A DNA stretch of 64,000 nt from Bowmanella pacifica (GCF_014645355.1 NZ_BMLS01000001.1:248001-312000), one strand, 5' to 3'. Shown: positions 8,386 through 18,166, counted from the stretch's first letter. Numbers and translations are program-made. Notes: generated by a model not told the origin, from the sequence alone.

Positions 8386-11300
8386 ACGGTAAGGAATTTC
8401 TCCATCCAGGCGTTCCAGTTCGTGAGTGCGACGCAATGGCGAGTCTGTGTGTCGCGCCAACCAGAAATAAGCCGTAGGAACCACGTAGAGCGTCATAAAG
8501 GTAGCCATCATCACACCGGCAAAAATCACCATACCAATAACCATCCGACTTTCAGAGCCTGGACCGCTGGCCAATACCAAAGGCAAAGAGCTGAATACCG
8601 TGGTAAAGCCGGTCATCACGATAGGGCGCAGTCTTTGTCTGGCGGCCTGTTTCAGCGCTTGTTCAAACTCAACGCCGACATCACGCAACTGATTGGCAAA
8701 TTCGACTATCAGAATACCGTTCTTCGCTGCCAATCCTATCAACATGACTAAGCCAATCTGGCTGTAGATATTAATCGACAAATTACTCAAATACAGGCCT
8801 ATGTATGCCCCAAGCAATGCCAATGGCACGGTCAGCATAATGACAAGGGGATGTACCCAACTCTCAAACTGCGCGGCTAACACTAAATAAGTAACAGCCA
8901 ATGCCAGGGCAAAGATAAACAATATTGAGCTGCCCGACTCCTGATAAAGCAGAGACTCGCCACGATAGTCCACCGCAATAGTGTCAGAGACTTCCTCTTC
9001 CACCACCTGATTCAAAAACGTTAGCGCCTCACCCAAGGTATAACCATCAGCCAGGTTGGCGGTGATGGTTATAGAGCGCATCCGGTTGTAACGGTTCAAG
9101 GTTGACGAAGTGGCACCTTCTTCGAAGGTCAGCAGGTTATCTAGCGGAATCAGCAAACCACTGCGCTTTGAACGAACATAGAGGTTTTCGATGCTTTGTG
9201 GAGAGCGGTAGTCTTCCTTATTCCCCTCCATGATCACGTAGTACTCCTGTCCGCGATCCAGGTAGGTAGACACTCTGCGCTGACCCAACATGGTTTCCAG
9301 GGTCCGGCCAATATCCCCGATCGAGACACCTAAGTCGGCTGCTCTGTCGCGGTTTATCTTCACTAACAGTTGCGGCCAGGTCTCCTTGTAATCACTGTCT
9401 AATCTAACCAATCCGGGATTTTCTGCGGCCTTGGCCAGCACAATATCCCTGGCTTCCACCAAATCCTCATAGGTATCGCCCTTCAGCACAAATTGCACAG
9501 GTCGGCCAACACCACGCCCGCCCAGGCTGCTGCGCATAATGGCAAAAGCTCTGACATCAGGGATATCGGACATTTTGGCACTGATCTCATTCATGAGCTC
9601 AAAAGTGGAGCGCCGCCTGTCCTGCCAATCCACTGCACCAACGATAGCGATACCCGCGGTTCCTCCCCATCCAGGGGTACGCACCAATACCCGGTTAACT
9701 TCGCCGTCTGCCAGATAAGGCAATAAGATACTCTCAATCTTGCCTATGTTACGGCTGTTGCTTTCAAAGCTGGCCCCTTCAGCAGCCTGCATCATAATAA
9801 AGAAATTACCGCGGTCTTCTCTGGGGACAAACTCGCTGGGAATTTTGCTGGAAAGACCATAGAGCGCGACTAAACTGACCGCGACCATCAGAAAACTAAT
9901 AAGAGGTTGATGCAAACTGTTGCCCAGGGAAGTAAAGTAACCTCGCTCAAGTTTGCCGAAGCCCTTATCCACTAACCGTCCGAACCCGCTTCCCCGTTCC
10001 CGCTTTTGCAGAATCTTCGAGCACAGCATGGGGGACAAGGTCAACGCAGTGAAACTGGAAAATGCCACGGCGGCAGCGATAGCCACGGCGAACTCGGTAA
10101 AGAGCCTGCCGATATTGCCCTGTAAAAACACCAACGGCAGGAACACGGCAATCAACACCAAGGTGGTAGCAATTACTGCAAATCCCACTTCACGGGCCCC
10201 TCGATAGGCTGCCAATATAGGCGGTTCACCCATTTCCACCCGGCGGTAGATGTTCTCCAGCACAACAATGGCATCGTCTACCACCAGACCGATGGCCAGC
10301 ACTAATGCCAGCAAAGTCAGCAGGTTTATTGAATAGCCCAACATATACAGCACCATAAATGCTGCCACCAGGGATACCGGCACCGTGATGGCCGGGATTA
10401 TCGTTGCGCGTACATTGCCAAGAAACAAATAGATTACGATTACAACCATCGCCATGGCGATAGCCAGGGTTTCATAGACTTCGTCGATGGAATCTTCGAT
10501 AAATACCGAAGAATCGTAACTGGGCACGATAAAAACATTACCCGGCAGATTCGCTTCAATGTCGGCGATGGCTTTTCTGGCTGCAATAGCCACATCCAAG
10601 GTATTAGCTTTGGATTGCTTCACAATGCCAAGACCAATCATATTGACACCGTTACCGCGAAACTCGGTTTCATCATCTTCGGCGGCCAGCTCAACACGAG
10701 CCACTTCGCCAAGCTTAACCAAATAGCCATCATCGCCAGCTTTAATGGTTAGCTGGGAGAAGTCATCAGGGGTAAGAAAAGTACGGGCAACCCGTACTTC
10801 AAAGTCCCGGTCATCAGACTCAATCACCCCGGCCGGTAATTCGACGTTTTCTGCGCGGATAACCTGCTCTATGTCGGTTACCGTAATGTTGCGGGCAGAC
10901 ATGGCATTGCGATCCAGCCAGACCTTCATGGCATATGTACGTCCGCCACCAATCTGTACCCTGGCGACCCCGTCCACAATAGCTAGCCGGTCAACAATAT
11001 AACGGTCAGCATAATCGGTCAGTTCCATCACCGACATGGTGTCACTGCGCAGGTTGTACCACACCACCACGTTTTCATCCGAGTCTGACTTGAAGACCTC
11101 TGGCGGATCGGCCTGCTCGGGCAAATTATTCAGCGCCCGGCTTACCCGTTCACGTACATCGTTGGCAGCAGCGTCGATATCACGGTGCAGTTCAAATTCA
11201 ATGCTGATGGAAGAACGGCCATTGCGGCTGCTGGAGGTAATATTCTTGATACCTTCAATACCACTTATCCTGTCTTCCAGCAGTTGCGTGATACGGCTTT

Positions 11301-11478
11301 CCACAATGTTGGCCGACGCGCCTGGATAGCTGGTATTGATAGAAACAATGGGGGCATCCACATCCGGGTATTCACGCAGGGACAGCATGCTGACCGCCAC
11401 CACACCAAATACAATCAGGAGTAAATTAATAACAGAGGCAAAAACCGGGCGTTTAACCGACAAATCTGACAGCAGCAT
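8368..11478 (-). CDS. RND-family multidrug efflux transporter (AcrB/MexB-type, HAE1)
   Basis: 1036 residues, the normal length for a hydrophobe/amphiphile RND pump. It exports drugs or other amphiphiles from the inner membrane and periplasm in exchange for protons. An N-terminal helix (SVINLLLIVFGVVAVSM) precedes a large periplasmic domain; the proton-relay Asp pair is in GLVVDDAIVVLENI near residue 405 in helix 4; a second periplasmic domain and the C-terminal helices follow. The adaptor gene lies 3 nt upstream. There is no outer-membrane channel gene in the pair, so the TolC encoded at 23.8 kb is a plausible partner. Substrates cannot be told from sequence. Confidence 0.93.
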   Translation of the reverse strand: MLLSDLSVKRPVFASVINLLLIVFGVVAVSMLSLREYPDVDAPIVSINTSYPGASANIVESRITQLLEDRISGIEGIKNITSSSRNGRSSISIEFELHRDIDAAANDVRERVSRALNNLPEQADPPEVFKSDSDENVVVWYNLRSDTMSVMELTDYADRYIVDRLAIVDGVARVQIGGGRTYAMKVWLDRNAMSARNITVTDIEQVIRAENVELPAGVIESDDRDFEVRVARTFLTPDDFSQLTIKAGDDGYLVKLGEVARVELAAEDDETEFRGNGVNMIGLGIVKQSKANTLDVAIAARKAIADIEANLPGNVFIVPSYDSSVFIEDSIDEVYETLAIAMAMVVIVIYLFLGNVRATIIPAITVPVSLVAAFMVLYMLGYSINLLTLLALVLAIGLVVDDAIVVLENIYRRVEMGEPPILAAYRGAREVGFAVIATTLVLIAVFLPLVFLQGNIGRLFTEFAVAIAAAVAFSSFTALTLSPMLCSKILQKRERGSGFGRLVDKGFGKLERGYFTSLGNSLHQPLISFLMVAVSLVALYGLSSKIPSEFVPREDRGNFFIMMQAAEGASFESNSRNIGKIESILLPYLADGEVNRVLVRTPGWGGTAGIAIVGAVDWQDRRRSTFELMNEISAKMSDIPDVRAFAIMRSSLGGRGVGRPVQFVLKGDTYEDLVEARDIVLAKAAENPGLVRLDSDYKETWPQLLVKINRDRAADLGVSIGDIGRTLETMLGQRRVSTYLDRGQEYYVIMEGNKEDYRSPQSIENLYVRSKRSGLLIPLDNLLTFEEGATSSTLNRYNRMRSITITANLADGYTLGEALTFLNQVVEEEVSDTIAVDYRGESLLYQESGSSILFIFALALAVTYLVLAAQFESWVHPLVIMLTVPLALLGAYIGLYLSNLSINIYSQIGLVMLIGLAAKNGILIVEFANQLRDVGVEFEQALKQAARQRLRPIVMTGFTTVFSSLPLVLASGPGSESRMVIGMVIFAGVMMATFMTLYVVPTAYFWLARHTDSPLRRTHELERLDGEIPYRKGELE

Positions 11479-11481
11479 GGC

Positions 11482-12531
11482 TTACTCCTGAATCCTGACC
11501 TGAACACCTTCGCTTAAGCGTAGCGTTCCCTCCACGACCACCTTGTCACCGGCTTGAATCCCCGACAGAATTTGCGCGACGCCGGGTTTACGCCGGCCCA
11601 CACTAACTTCGGTCTGATGTGCTTTATTTTCGCTATCAATAACATACACATACTGCTTATCCTGTATGGGTAGCAAGGCTCCCTCAGGCAGTACTAAGGT
11701 GTTGAGCACCTGTTTTTGCAGGTTAATTTGCAACAGCATACCAGGGCGCAACTTCAAATCAGGGTTATCAATAATTGCCCTCACCTGCACAGCTCGGGTA
11801 ACGGGATCGATGCGGGAGTCCAGGCTGGAAATCTCGCCCCTAAAAGCCTGACCCGGATACGCAACCGTTTCGGCGATCACCAGTTGGCCTCTGGCGACAT
11901 CAGGCAGATGGGATTCAGAAATACTGAAGTCCACTTTAATCTGTCTCAGGTCATCCAGTGTGGTGATAACATCACCGGGCTTAACCAAGGCACCAATGCT
12001 GATGCGGCGAATGCCCAAGCGCCCAGCAAAAGGAGCACGAATCTCCAACTCAGCTAAACGTGCGTTTGCCACTTCAAGTTGTGCAGCCAGCGCATTTACC
12101 CTGGCCTCTTGAGCATCCAACAACTGTGCCGAGGTGGCATTTTCTTTCGCCAGATCACGGATTCTCACTAACTGGCGCTTGGCTTCCTGCAGATTCACTT
12201 CTAATTCATTGACCCTGGCTTTCTCTTCTCTATTATTGAGACCGACCAATAATTGGCCTTTTTTTACCAGGTCACCATCATCGAAGGCGATACTGTCTAC
12301 GATTTCACTCTCCAGTGCCGTGATGGCCACAGCCTCGTTGGCCCTGGCTGTTCCCAGCGCCTCGATAAGCACGGCAAATTCCTGTTCTTGAACGTCTTGT
12401 ACCTTAACCGGTACCACCTGCATCATGCGTTGATTTTGTTCCTGCTCATTGGGCAGATAAACATAAACGGTTAACGCTGCCACCAGCAGCAAAATGATCA
12501 AGACAGGTGAAATAGTGCGTTTTGTGGTCAT
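11482..12531 (-). CDS. RND efflux periplasmic adaptor (membrane fusion protein)
   Basis: 349 residues. One N-terminal membrane anchor (VLIILLLVAALTVYVYL), then the first half of a lipoyl-like domain, a short alpha hairpin coiled coil (NELEVNLQEAKRQLVRIRDL, about residues 108-160), the second lipoyl half ending IRAPFAGRLG, a beta-barrel domain and the membrane-proximal domain. This is the HlyD/AcrA fold that bridges pump and outer-membrane channel. No lipobox, so it is anchored by its helix. It precedes the pump gene by 3 nt, in one operon. Divergent from the Nudix lipoprotein gene. Confidence 0.93.
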   Translation of the reverse strand: MTTKRTISPVLIILLLVAALTVYVYLPNEQEQNQRMMQVVPVKVQDVQEQEFAVLIEALGTARANEAVAITALESEIVDSIAFDDGDLVKKGQLLVGLNNREEKARVNELEVNLQEAKRQLVRIRDLAKENATSAQLLDAQEARVNALAAQLEVANARLAELEIRAPFAGRLGIRRISIGALVKPGDVITTLDDLRQIKVDFSISESHLPDVARGQLVIAETVAYPGQAFRGEISSLDSRIDPVTRAVQVRAIIDNPDLKLRPGMLLQINLQKQVLNTLVLPEGALLPIQDKQYVYVIDSENKAHQTEVSVGRRKPGVAQILSGIQAGDKVVVEGTLRLSEGVQVRIQE

Positions 12532-12699
12532 CTAGCCTGTTGCCCCAAGGTAATTCATTGTTTTTACTAGCTACGCTTTGTAAGCGCATGCCTTTTTATT
12601 ATCAGCTATTGCAGTATGGCAGAGATAAGGCTGAAGTATTGATCCATCTGAGTCATCCGCCTAATATGGCTCCACTCAAATCAGCTTAATCTCAATGCG

Positions 12700-13224
12700 T
12701 TGCGAATTACTGTCCTTTTTACCAGTATCTTCTTCCTGCTGGCATGCTCATCAGAGCCGCCGGCCGATCCTATGTGCCGGGTCAAAGAACAGACTAAGGA
12801 GGCTACCCCCGGTAATGCTGCATGCCTAATAAAAATCGACAAATGGCTGCTCACTATAGGTCATCGACATTCAGGAAAATTAGACCTGCCAGGCGGTCTG
12901 AGCAATGGTGATGAGAGTGCGCAATGCACGGCCCATCGCGAAACCTGGGAAGAAACTGGTTTTAACGTAGAAGTAGGCGCATTCCTTGGCAGCAATGAAG
13001 CGGGCTTTCGCTTTTATGCCTGTCAATTGCATGGCGACTTTGGCAGTGATATTAAAGAGTTTCCCGTACCTCAATGGTCGCGCCTGGAAGTCAGTAGTAT
13101 TCAGCTCACCGATCCGTTTGAAATCCAAAGTCATGACTGGCGCTACGAAGACGAGTTACTGCAAATCAGAGCCCTGTTTAATCAAGCAGGTAAAACCGAT
13201 GAAAAACCATCGGAAATAAAGTAA
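12700..13224 (+). CDS. Nudix hydrolase-domain lipoprotein (exported)
   Basis: 174 residues starting at a TTG. The first 16 residues form a lipoprotein signal peptide (hydrophobic ITVLFTSIFF, then lipobox LLAC with Cys16), with Ser after the Cys, which favours outer-membrane sorting. The rest is one Nudix domain: the full Nudix box G-x5-E-x7-RE-x2-EE-x-G is present (GGLSNGDESAQCT to REETG-type end, near residues 66-89). Cytoplasmic Nudix enzymes hydrolyse nucleoside diphosphates linked to another group; a lipoprotein one would see extracytoplasmic or imported substrates, and none can be named. No ATG is available in frame near the start, so the TTG choice rests on the signal peptide. The next feature downstream is a strong hairpin terminator. 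Confidence 0.8.
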   Translation: MRITVLFTSIFFLLACSSEPPADPMCRVKEQTKEATPGNAACLIKIDKWLLTIGHRHSGKLDLPGGLSNGDESAQCTAHRETWEETGFNVEVGAFLGSNEAGFRFYACQLHGDFGSDIKEFPVPQWSRLEVSSIQLTDPFEIQSHDWRYEDELLQIRALFNQAGKTDEKPSEIK

Positions 13225-13416
13225 TTAACGCAAAACCTCTGTAAGTATAAAAGCAACTGAAGAAATTCAGCCACTGCTGTAGATACTCTGCAGAGGTATT
13301 TATTTAACCATATGATTTTAATAAAAATAAAAACAATCCCTTTAAGGAAACTCGATTATCACACCAGCAAAGAGCTGTACAACAAATAAACAACTTTAAA
13401 ATTAGCCTGCCAATAA

Positions 13417-13452
13417 AAAACCGGATTAACTATAGTTAAGCCGGTTTTTTTT
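13417..13452. terminator. Bidirectional terminator between the Nudix and MscS genes
   Basis: Stem AAAACCGGATTAAC / GTTAAGCCGGTTTT with one mismatch, loop TATA, T-run of eight on the + strand and six on the - strand. Serves the converging Nudix lipoprotein and MscS genes. The rest of the gap (13225-13416) is AT-rich with nothing recognised. Confidence 0.88.
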
Positions 13453-13482
13453 AGCTCTTAATGAAATAGCTAAAGGTAATTC

Positions 13483-14370
13483 TTATTCTGCTACCTTTTC
13501 TGACAAATCAGGCAAGTTCAACTGACCGTCCTTCGCCGTGGAACAGGCAAACCACAAGGCCATAAAATCTTCGGTAATCTTCTGTTCAATTTCAGTGGCT
13601 TGCTCTGTAGGACAAAAGATTTTAATCCGGACTTCGGTATCACCCAAATGGTTAGTAGTGACCCGGATATCGGGATCAGGCCCGGCAATAACCACATCCA
13701 GCCGCTTTTGAATAAGACTGTTATAGCGCATCGCCACATCACGAAAGTGCTCACAATGGCCTCGCGCACGTTCAAGCAGTTGCTGTTTAAAGGCAAACAC
13801 GTTAACGCTCTGATCCCTGACCAACGTAAAAGTATGGCTCGCGTAACGCTTCAGGTAATTGAGATTTTTAACTGTGCTAATAACCAGCAGGTTGTTCGGC
13901 AGATTCAGGGTTTTGCCTGTATATTCGTAGGTATTTATATCCACTTCCAGCAAGGTCAGGGTAAACCAGTGAGACTCCATTACCTCGCCATGATAGTTCC
14001 CCACCTGGATCCAGTCCCCTACCCGGAACATCCGGGTACTGGTGGCGTACAAAAACCCCATAATGCACTGAATAAACTCACGGGTCGCCAGCACAATGGC
14101 AACCATAAAGGCCGCGATAGATAAGGCCAAATTCTGTAATTCATTTGACCAGACCACCAACAAAAACAACACCAACATAAAGTTGGTCGCGTTCTTGATA
14201 GCATTAACTACGTGCCGTTTATCTTCATCTTTTCGTTTGGCTCGTTTACGGATCAATCGCAGGACCCACTGACGCACCACTAAAAATAAGGCGCCAAAGA
14301 CCACCGACATCACCAATTTATGGCCCACAATAAACTCCAGGACCCTTTCCAACCAAACTTCCAAACGCAT
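13483..14370 (-). CDS. MscS-family mechanosensitive channel
   Basis: 295 residues. Three or four hydrophobic helices lead into the pore-lining segment LSIAAFMVAIVLATREFIQ and the conserved MscS beta domain (STRMFRVGDWIQVGNYHGEV, then the LNLPNNLLVISTVKN segment), followed by the alpha/beta C-terminal vestibule domain. These channels release solutes when membrane tension rises. The pore helix is less Gly/Ala-patterned than E. coli MscS, so conductance may differ. Its stop faces the shared terminator at 13.4 kb; the upstream gene is 73 nt away on the same strand. Confidence 0.88.
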   Translation of the reverse strand: MRLEVWLERVLEFIVGHKLVMSVVFGALFLVVRQWVLRLIRKRAKRKDEDKRHVVNAIKNATNFMLVLFLLVVWSNELQNLALSIAAFMVAIVLATREFIQCIMGFLYATSTRMFRVGDWIQVGNYHGEVMESHWFTLTLLEVDINTYEYTGKTLNLPNNLLVISTVKNLNYLKRYASHTFTLVRDQSVNVFAFKQQLLERARGHCEHFRDVAMRYNSLIQKRLDVVIAGPDPDIRVTTNHLGDTEVRIKIFCPTEQATEIEQKITEDFMALWFACSTAKDGQLNLPDLSEKVAE

Positions 14371-14443
14371 TACTCCTGCTTAATTAATTTACTAATAGCT
14401 ATTTTCAAACTGACAACTCGGTACCCTTACCCAGCGCTGGCAA

Positions 14444-15736
14444 TCAGCCTTGATAAAGCGCCAATTCACCAATACGCCGCTGAATCTCTTGCAACTCGGC
14501 TTTATAGGCCTCACTGTCCACCTGCTGATAGCGATGTTTAAAGGCTTGCTTGTCAAAGCCCTCGGGCAGGCCATCAATGGAGGGGAAAAACAGTAACTCG
14601 CTGTCCAGCCCGGCCAATGTTTGCTGCAGACGTTCTGCGGTTTGCGGATCAGTCGCCAGTTCAGCAAAACGAATCCCTGTCATATCCGCAGCTAAGTCTA
14701 CAAAACTGAAACCACTGCCCTTTTTCGCTCTGTCCATCAGTTCTTTGAATTCACCAATTGCAACACTGATCCCTTGCTCTGAAAATAGCTTAATAGCCGC
14801 CGAGTACAGGAAGTGCAAACTCAGGTCCCGTCTTTGCGCCAGGGTTGTATGGGTTGCAACCATCTGGATCTTGCCGTTTTCTCCCGCCAGATCACCCACC
14901 AAGTGGGCAAATCGGTAGCTACCTGCAAAAATGGCCAATGCCATCAGAGCCGCTTCGTTTTCTTCACTGGCCTCCGCACCGGAATGAGTGCGTTGCTGTG
15001 CCTTGTTAAATACGTAGCCAATCAATCTGCCAAGAGAGACATCGGCGTTGGGTAACGGCATTTGCTGTAACTGAGCCAGATAATATTGCACACGCTGGCG
15101 GCGCAATTCTTTATCTTCAGAAAGGTTAGACTTAGGTAAAGCTTTTAACTTAGCAACAAGGTCATCAAAAGGCGCCAATCGTATTAATAACTTTTCATCG
15201 CTTAAATGCACCTGCTCAATACGCTGGCTAAAATCCGATGCCAGTTGCTCCCCCATTTTCCAATCCAGTAACCACAATAGGGCCGTCAGTACGCGCTCAC
15301 CCGGCATGCTGACACTACCTAATTTCAATGTGCCCAGACGCAGCCCCTTGTGAGGCAATAACTCTGCACTGACATTCAGATAATCACCAAAGGGGTTGTC
15401 AGGTAAACGATAACTCCAAACCATCCAGCCTAACTCATCACTCAAGCCTATCTGCCCTTGTAAACGGGATTCGGCGCGCTGGGCCAATCCAGCCAGGCTC
15501 TGCAATTGCGGACGGCTTAGCTGAACGAACTGTTGATAACGGCTATGTCTGAGCAAGCCGCTCAATTGCCCCAGTAGCGGCCTGACTTCATCAGCATGTT
15601 CCAATTGGCCTGCCAAGTCTTCCTCAACCCAAGGCTTATCCTCCAGTACCAGAGAAAGTGTAATGCCAGCCACTAACAGCATTACCAGCAATGTTGTTGC
15701 CAGGCTATACACCAGCCACTTGGTCACCTTTAGCAT
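14444..15736 (-). CDS. Unknown inner-membrane-anchored periplasmic protein
   Basis: 430 residues, no family recognised. An N-terminal helix (WLVYSLATTLLVMLLVAGIT, residues 8-27) looks like an uncleaved anchor, with a mostly helical, leucine- and glutamine-rich domain behind it in the periplasm. The segment AALMALAIFAGSYRFAHLVG (about residues 260-280) is hydrophobic but probably buried rather than spanning. The C-terminal half is charged and helical. It shares a strand with the MscS gene and may be co-transcribed with it. Confidence 0.75.
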   Translation of the reverse strand: MLKVTKWLVYSLATTLLVMLLVAGITLSLVLEDKPWVEEDLAGQLEHADEVRPLLGQLSGLLRHSRYQQFVQLSRPQLQSLAGLAQRAESRLQGQIGLSDELGWMVWSYRLPDNPFGDYLNVSAELLPHKGLRLGTLKLGSVSMPGERVLTALLWLLDWKMGEQLASDFSQRIEQVHLSDEKLLIRLAPFDDLVAKLKALPKSNLSEDKELRRQRVQYYLAQLQQMPLPNADVSLGRLIGYVFNKAQQRTHSGAEASEENEAALMALAIFAGSYRFAHLVGDLAGENGKIQMVATHTTLAQRRDLSLHFLYSAAIKLFSEQGISVAIGEFKELMDRAKKGSGFSFVDLAADMTGIRFAELATDPQTAERLQQTLAGLDSELLFFPSIDGLPEGFDKQAFKHRYQQVDSEAYKAELQEIQRRIGELALYQG

Positions 15737-15817
15737 TGAGTTTCCATGTTCAATAGAATGATTAATTAAGGGCCGTATTTAACCACACTGGCGGCCAATT
15801 GACAGAATCGACCTGGC

Positions 15818-17272
15818 CTAAATCTCCGCGACTGTCAGGCATTTTTGTAATTGTTTGACCGAACGGGTTATTTCTTGTTCGTTCAGTGAGGCAAAACCAA
15901 AGCGAAGATGCTGTTTATCTTGCACTTGCTGACCAAAATTCTGTTCAGCATTAAAGCCATAGGGCTTGAGTAGCGCCTGAGTCTCCTTCGGCAAAAGACG
16001 ACCACATTGCAACCATAGTGCCATCCCCCCGGCCGGCAGATTAAACTGCACTTGGTCACCGAGTGCCTCAAGTAAGAGTCTGGCTGCCAGATCCCGACGC
16101 TGCTGATAGATCTTACGCGCCTTACGAATATGCCGTTTGACCAAACCACTCTCCATCAGCTCCGCCACCGCCAACTCCACAATGGCATTGCCTTGTCTGT
16201 CCACCAGCATGATCTGGCCGGCAACTCGGTCGATAAGTTCGGCGCCTGCCACCATATAACCAAGACGTAACCCTGGCGCGAACACCTTAGACAACGAACC
16301 AATATGAATAACATTATCGGCATCCGCCAGACTCGCCAAGGGAGCCACCGGTCGGTTGTCGTAGTGAAACTCATGATCATAGTCATCTTCTATGACCACA
16401 AAATCATGCTGACGAGACAGATGCAGTAGTGCTAAACGGCGCGCCGAAGACATACAAACCGTGGTGGGATATTGATGATGCGGCGTGGTATAAACCGCCG
16501 CCACAGCCTTTTGCTGTAACAGGTTCTGCAAATGTTGAGTGTCCAGTCCCTGCTCATCCTGCCGGCAATGCACAACCTGAAATCCCAGGGACATAAACGC
16601 CGCTTTGGCTGGCGGATAGCTCAGCTTTTCCATCACAATGACCCCTTTGCCAGGATCCAATAGTTGCGCAGAAAGAAAAATTCCCATTTGACTGCCGCGC
16701 ACGATACATATTTGCTCCAGCCCTGCGCGCATAAAGCGGTCCTGTTTCAGCATCTGTTGCACTGCCAGGCGCAATGTACGCGTCCCCCTTGGGTCACCGT
16801 ACCCCAACGAACCACCGCGGATGGATTGCAGTAGCCCTCGTCGGGTCGCTCTGGCTAATTCTTCATAAGGAATAAGCCGCAAATCAGGCGTTCCATCATT
16901 GCTTTCACTGTACGAAGCCCAATCACTTGGCCGCTGCGCAGATTGCCGCCACTCCGGCTGCCTTAACTTAGACTGTGCCGGCACCTTCTCCCTGATTGTT
17001 TCAAGCGCCTCGGGCAATACAGGGCTAACACGGGTTGCACGTCGCGGTTCACTCACCAGCCAGCCCTGGGCAATCATGTCATCAAACACCCATTGCACCG
17101 TTTTACGGTTTACCCCAAGTTGCTTCGCCAGCGCACGACTGCCCGGTAATACATCACCGGGTTGCAGGCGACCTTGCTGAATCTGGTCAATCAGACAGTT
17201 CAACAGCCTTTGCTGCAAGGTTGAGCCTGATGCGTCATCAAGACGGATATGTAAATGCCAGGGTCTGAGCAT
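15818..17272 (-). CDS. MocR-type regulator (GntR HTH fused to aminotransferase-like domain)
   Basis: 484 residues. The N-terminal winged HTH (LPGSRALAKQLGVNRKTVQW, about residues 42-61) is of the GntR type. The C-terminal domain has the fold-type I aminotransferase signatures: VIEDDYDHEFHYDNRP and the PLP-lysine segment SLSKVFAPGLRLGY. MocR proteins use PLP or an amino-compound adduct as a signal and usually control a nearby gene. The start is the ATG that has AGG 6 nt upstream and gives MLRPWHLHIRLDD; longer readings add cysteine- and tryptophan-rich sequence unlike the family. Divergent from the class II aldolase and DapA-like genes, which are its likely targets. Confidence 0.9.
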   Translation of the reverse strand: MLRPWHLHIRLDDASGSTLQQRLLNCLIDQIQQGRLQPGDVLPGSRALAKQLGVNRKTVQWVFDDMIAQGWLVSEPRRATRVSPVLPEALETIREKVPAQSKLRQPEWRQSAQRPSDWASYSESNDGTPDLRLIPYEELARATRRGLLQSIRGGSLGYGDPRGTRTLRLAVQQMLKQDRFMRAGLEQICIVRGSQMGIFLSAQLLDPGKGVIVMEKLSYPPAKAAFMSLGFQVVHCRQDEQGLDTQHLQNLLQQKAVAAVYTTPHHQYPTTVCMSSARRLALLHLSRQHDFVVIEDDYDHEFHYDNRPVAPLASLADADNVIHIGSLSKVFAPGLRLGYMVAGAELIDRVAGQIMLVDRQGNAIVELAVAELMESGLVKRHIRKARKIYQQRRDLAARLLLEALGDQVQFNLPAGGMALWLQCGRLLPKETQALLKPYGFNAEQNFGQQVQDKQHLRFGFASLNEQEITRSVKQLQKCLTVAEI

Positions 17273-17378
17273 CGGACACCTCATTCTGGACCAGTACGAA
17301 TTAAGAAACTGGATGTTTTGACGGGGCCAGAATAACGCTAAATTGCCTCTACACCAACCCCATACACTAGGAGGCTTT
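17273..17378. promoter_or_regulatory. Divergent promoter region with CCAG/CTGG repeats
   Basis: 106 bp between the MocR gene and the aldolase gene. It contains TCTGGACCAG (17284-17293), ACTGG (17308-17312) and GGCCAGAA (17325-17332), giving inverted TCTGG...CCAGA arms, plus TTGACG (17318-17323) with a -10-like TAAATT near 17339 for the rightward operon. MocR operators often are paired short repeats, so this is a reasonable operator candidate. Sequence pattern only. Confidence 0.4.
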
Positions 17379-18155
17379 ATGAAAACCGCAGCAGTTTCCA
17401 AGCAAGAACTGATGCAAGGTGCACAGCATCGTATGAACCAAGTCATTCAGGAACCTCAACTCAGCGACAGACAAAAACTGGCGCTCACGTGCAGGATTTT
17501 ATTCGATAAAGGCCATGACGCCGGACTGGCAGGACAAATCACCTGCCGTACCGTCAGCGGGAATAGCTTTATTACGCAGGCGTTCGGCCTGGGCTTTGAT
17601 GAGATTAGCGCTGATAACCTGATGGAAGTGAATGCCGATCTGGAACCGCTTGATGGCAAGGGTATGGCCAATCCAGCGAATCGTTTCCATACCTGGATTT
17701 ACCAGCAGCATCCCGAGGTTAACTGCATTATTCACACCCATCCGACCCACGTAGCAGCGCTGGCGATGCTCGCCGTACCGCTGCAAATTGCACAAATGGA
17801 TACCTGCGCTCTTTATCAGGATTGCGCGTTTTTACGCGAATGGCCGGGTGTTCCCGTTGGCAACGAGGAGGGGGAAATCATTTCTGCGGCCCTTGGGAAC
17901 AATCGCGCCATTTTGCTCGCTCACCATGGTCAGTTGGTGGTCGGTAAAAGCATTGAGGAAGCCTGTAACCTGGCTATTTTAATCGAAAGGGCCGCTAAGC
18001 TGCAGTTACTGGCCATGGCCGCCGGACAAATCCAACCCTTACCCCAATCCCTGGCCCAGGAGGCCCATGACTGGGTATCCACTGACAAGCGCAACAAAGT
18101 GAACTTTGCCTACTACGCCAGGCAAGCCTTGAAACAACATCCTGACTGCATATAA
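17379..18155 (+). CDS. Class II aldolase/adducin family protein
   Basis: 258 residues starting at the ATG preceded by AGGAGG at 4 nt spacing; the reading from 17343 only adds leader. The zinc-ligand pattern of L-fuculose-phosphate-type aldolases is visible: IIHTHPTHVAALAM (about residues 116-129) and LLAHHGQLVVG (about residues 179-189). The family contains aldolases, epimerases and decarboxylases acting on small hydroxy-aldehydes or keto acids. It is followed 11 nt later by a DapA-like lyase gene and faces a MocR regulator, so an amino acid- or keto acid-derived substrate is likely. The exact reaction is unknown. Confidence 0.82.
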   Translation: MKTAAVSKQELMQGAQHRMNQVIQEPQLSDRQKLALTCRILFDKGHDAGLAGQITCRTVSGNSFITQAFGLGFDEISADNLMEVNADLEPLDGKGMANPANRFHTWIYQQHPEVNCIIHTHPTHVAALAMLAVPLQIAQMDTCALYQDCAFLREWPGVPVGNEEGEIISAALGNNRAILLAHHGQLVVGKSIEEACNLAILIERAAKLQLLAMAAGQIQPLPQSLAQEAHDWVSTDKRNKVNFAYYARQALKQHPDCI

Positions 18156-18166
18156 GGAGCCAATTC

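Noticed and set aside
17273-17446. Longer MocR start adding 58 residues
   Set aside because: The extra text is rich in Cys and Trp, unlike the family, and covers the divergent promoter region; the ATG at 17272 has a ribosome binding site.
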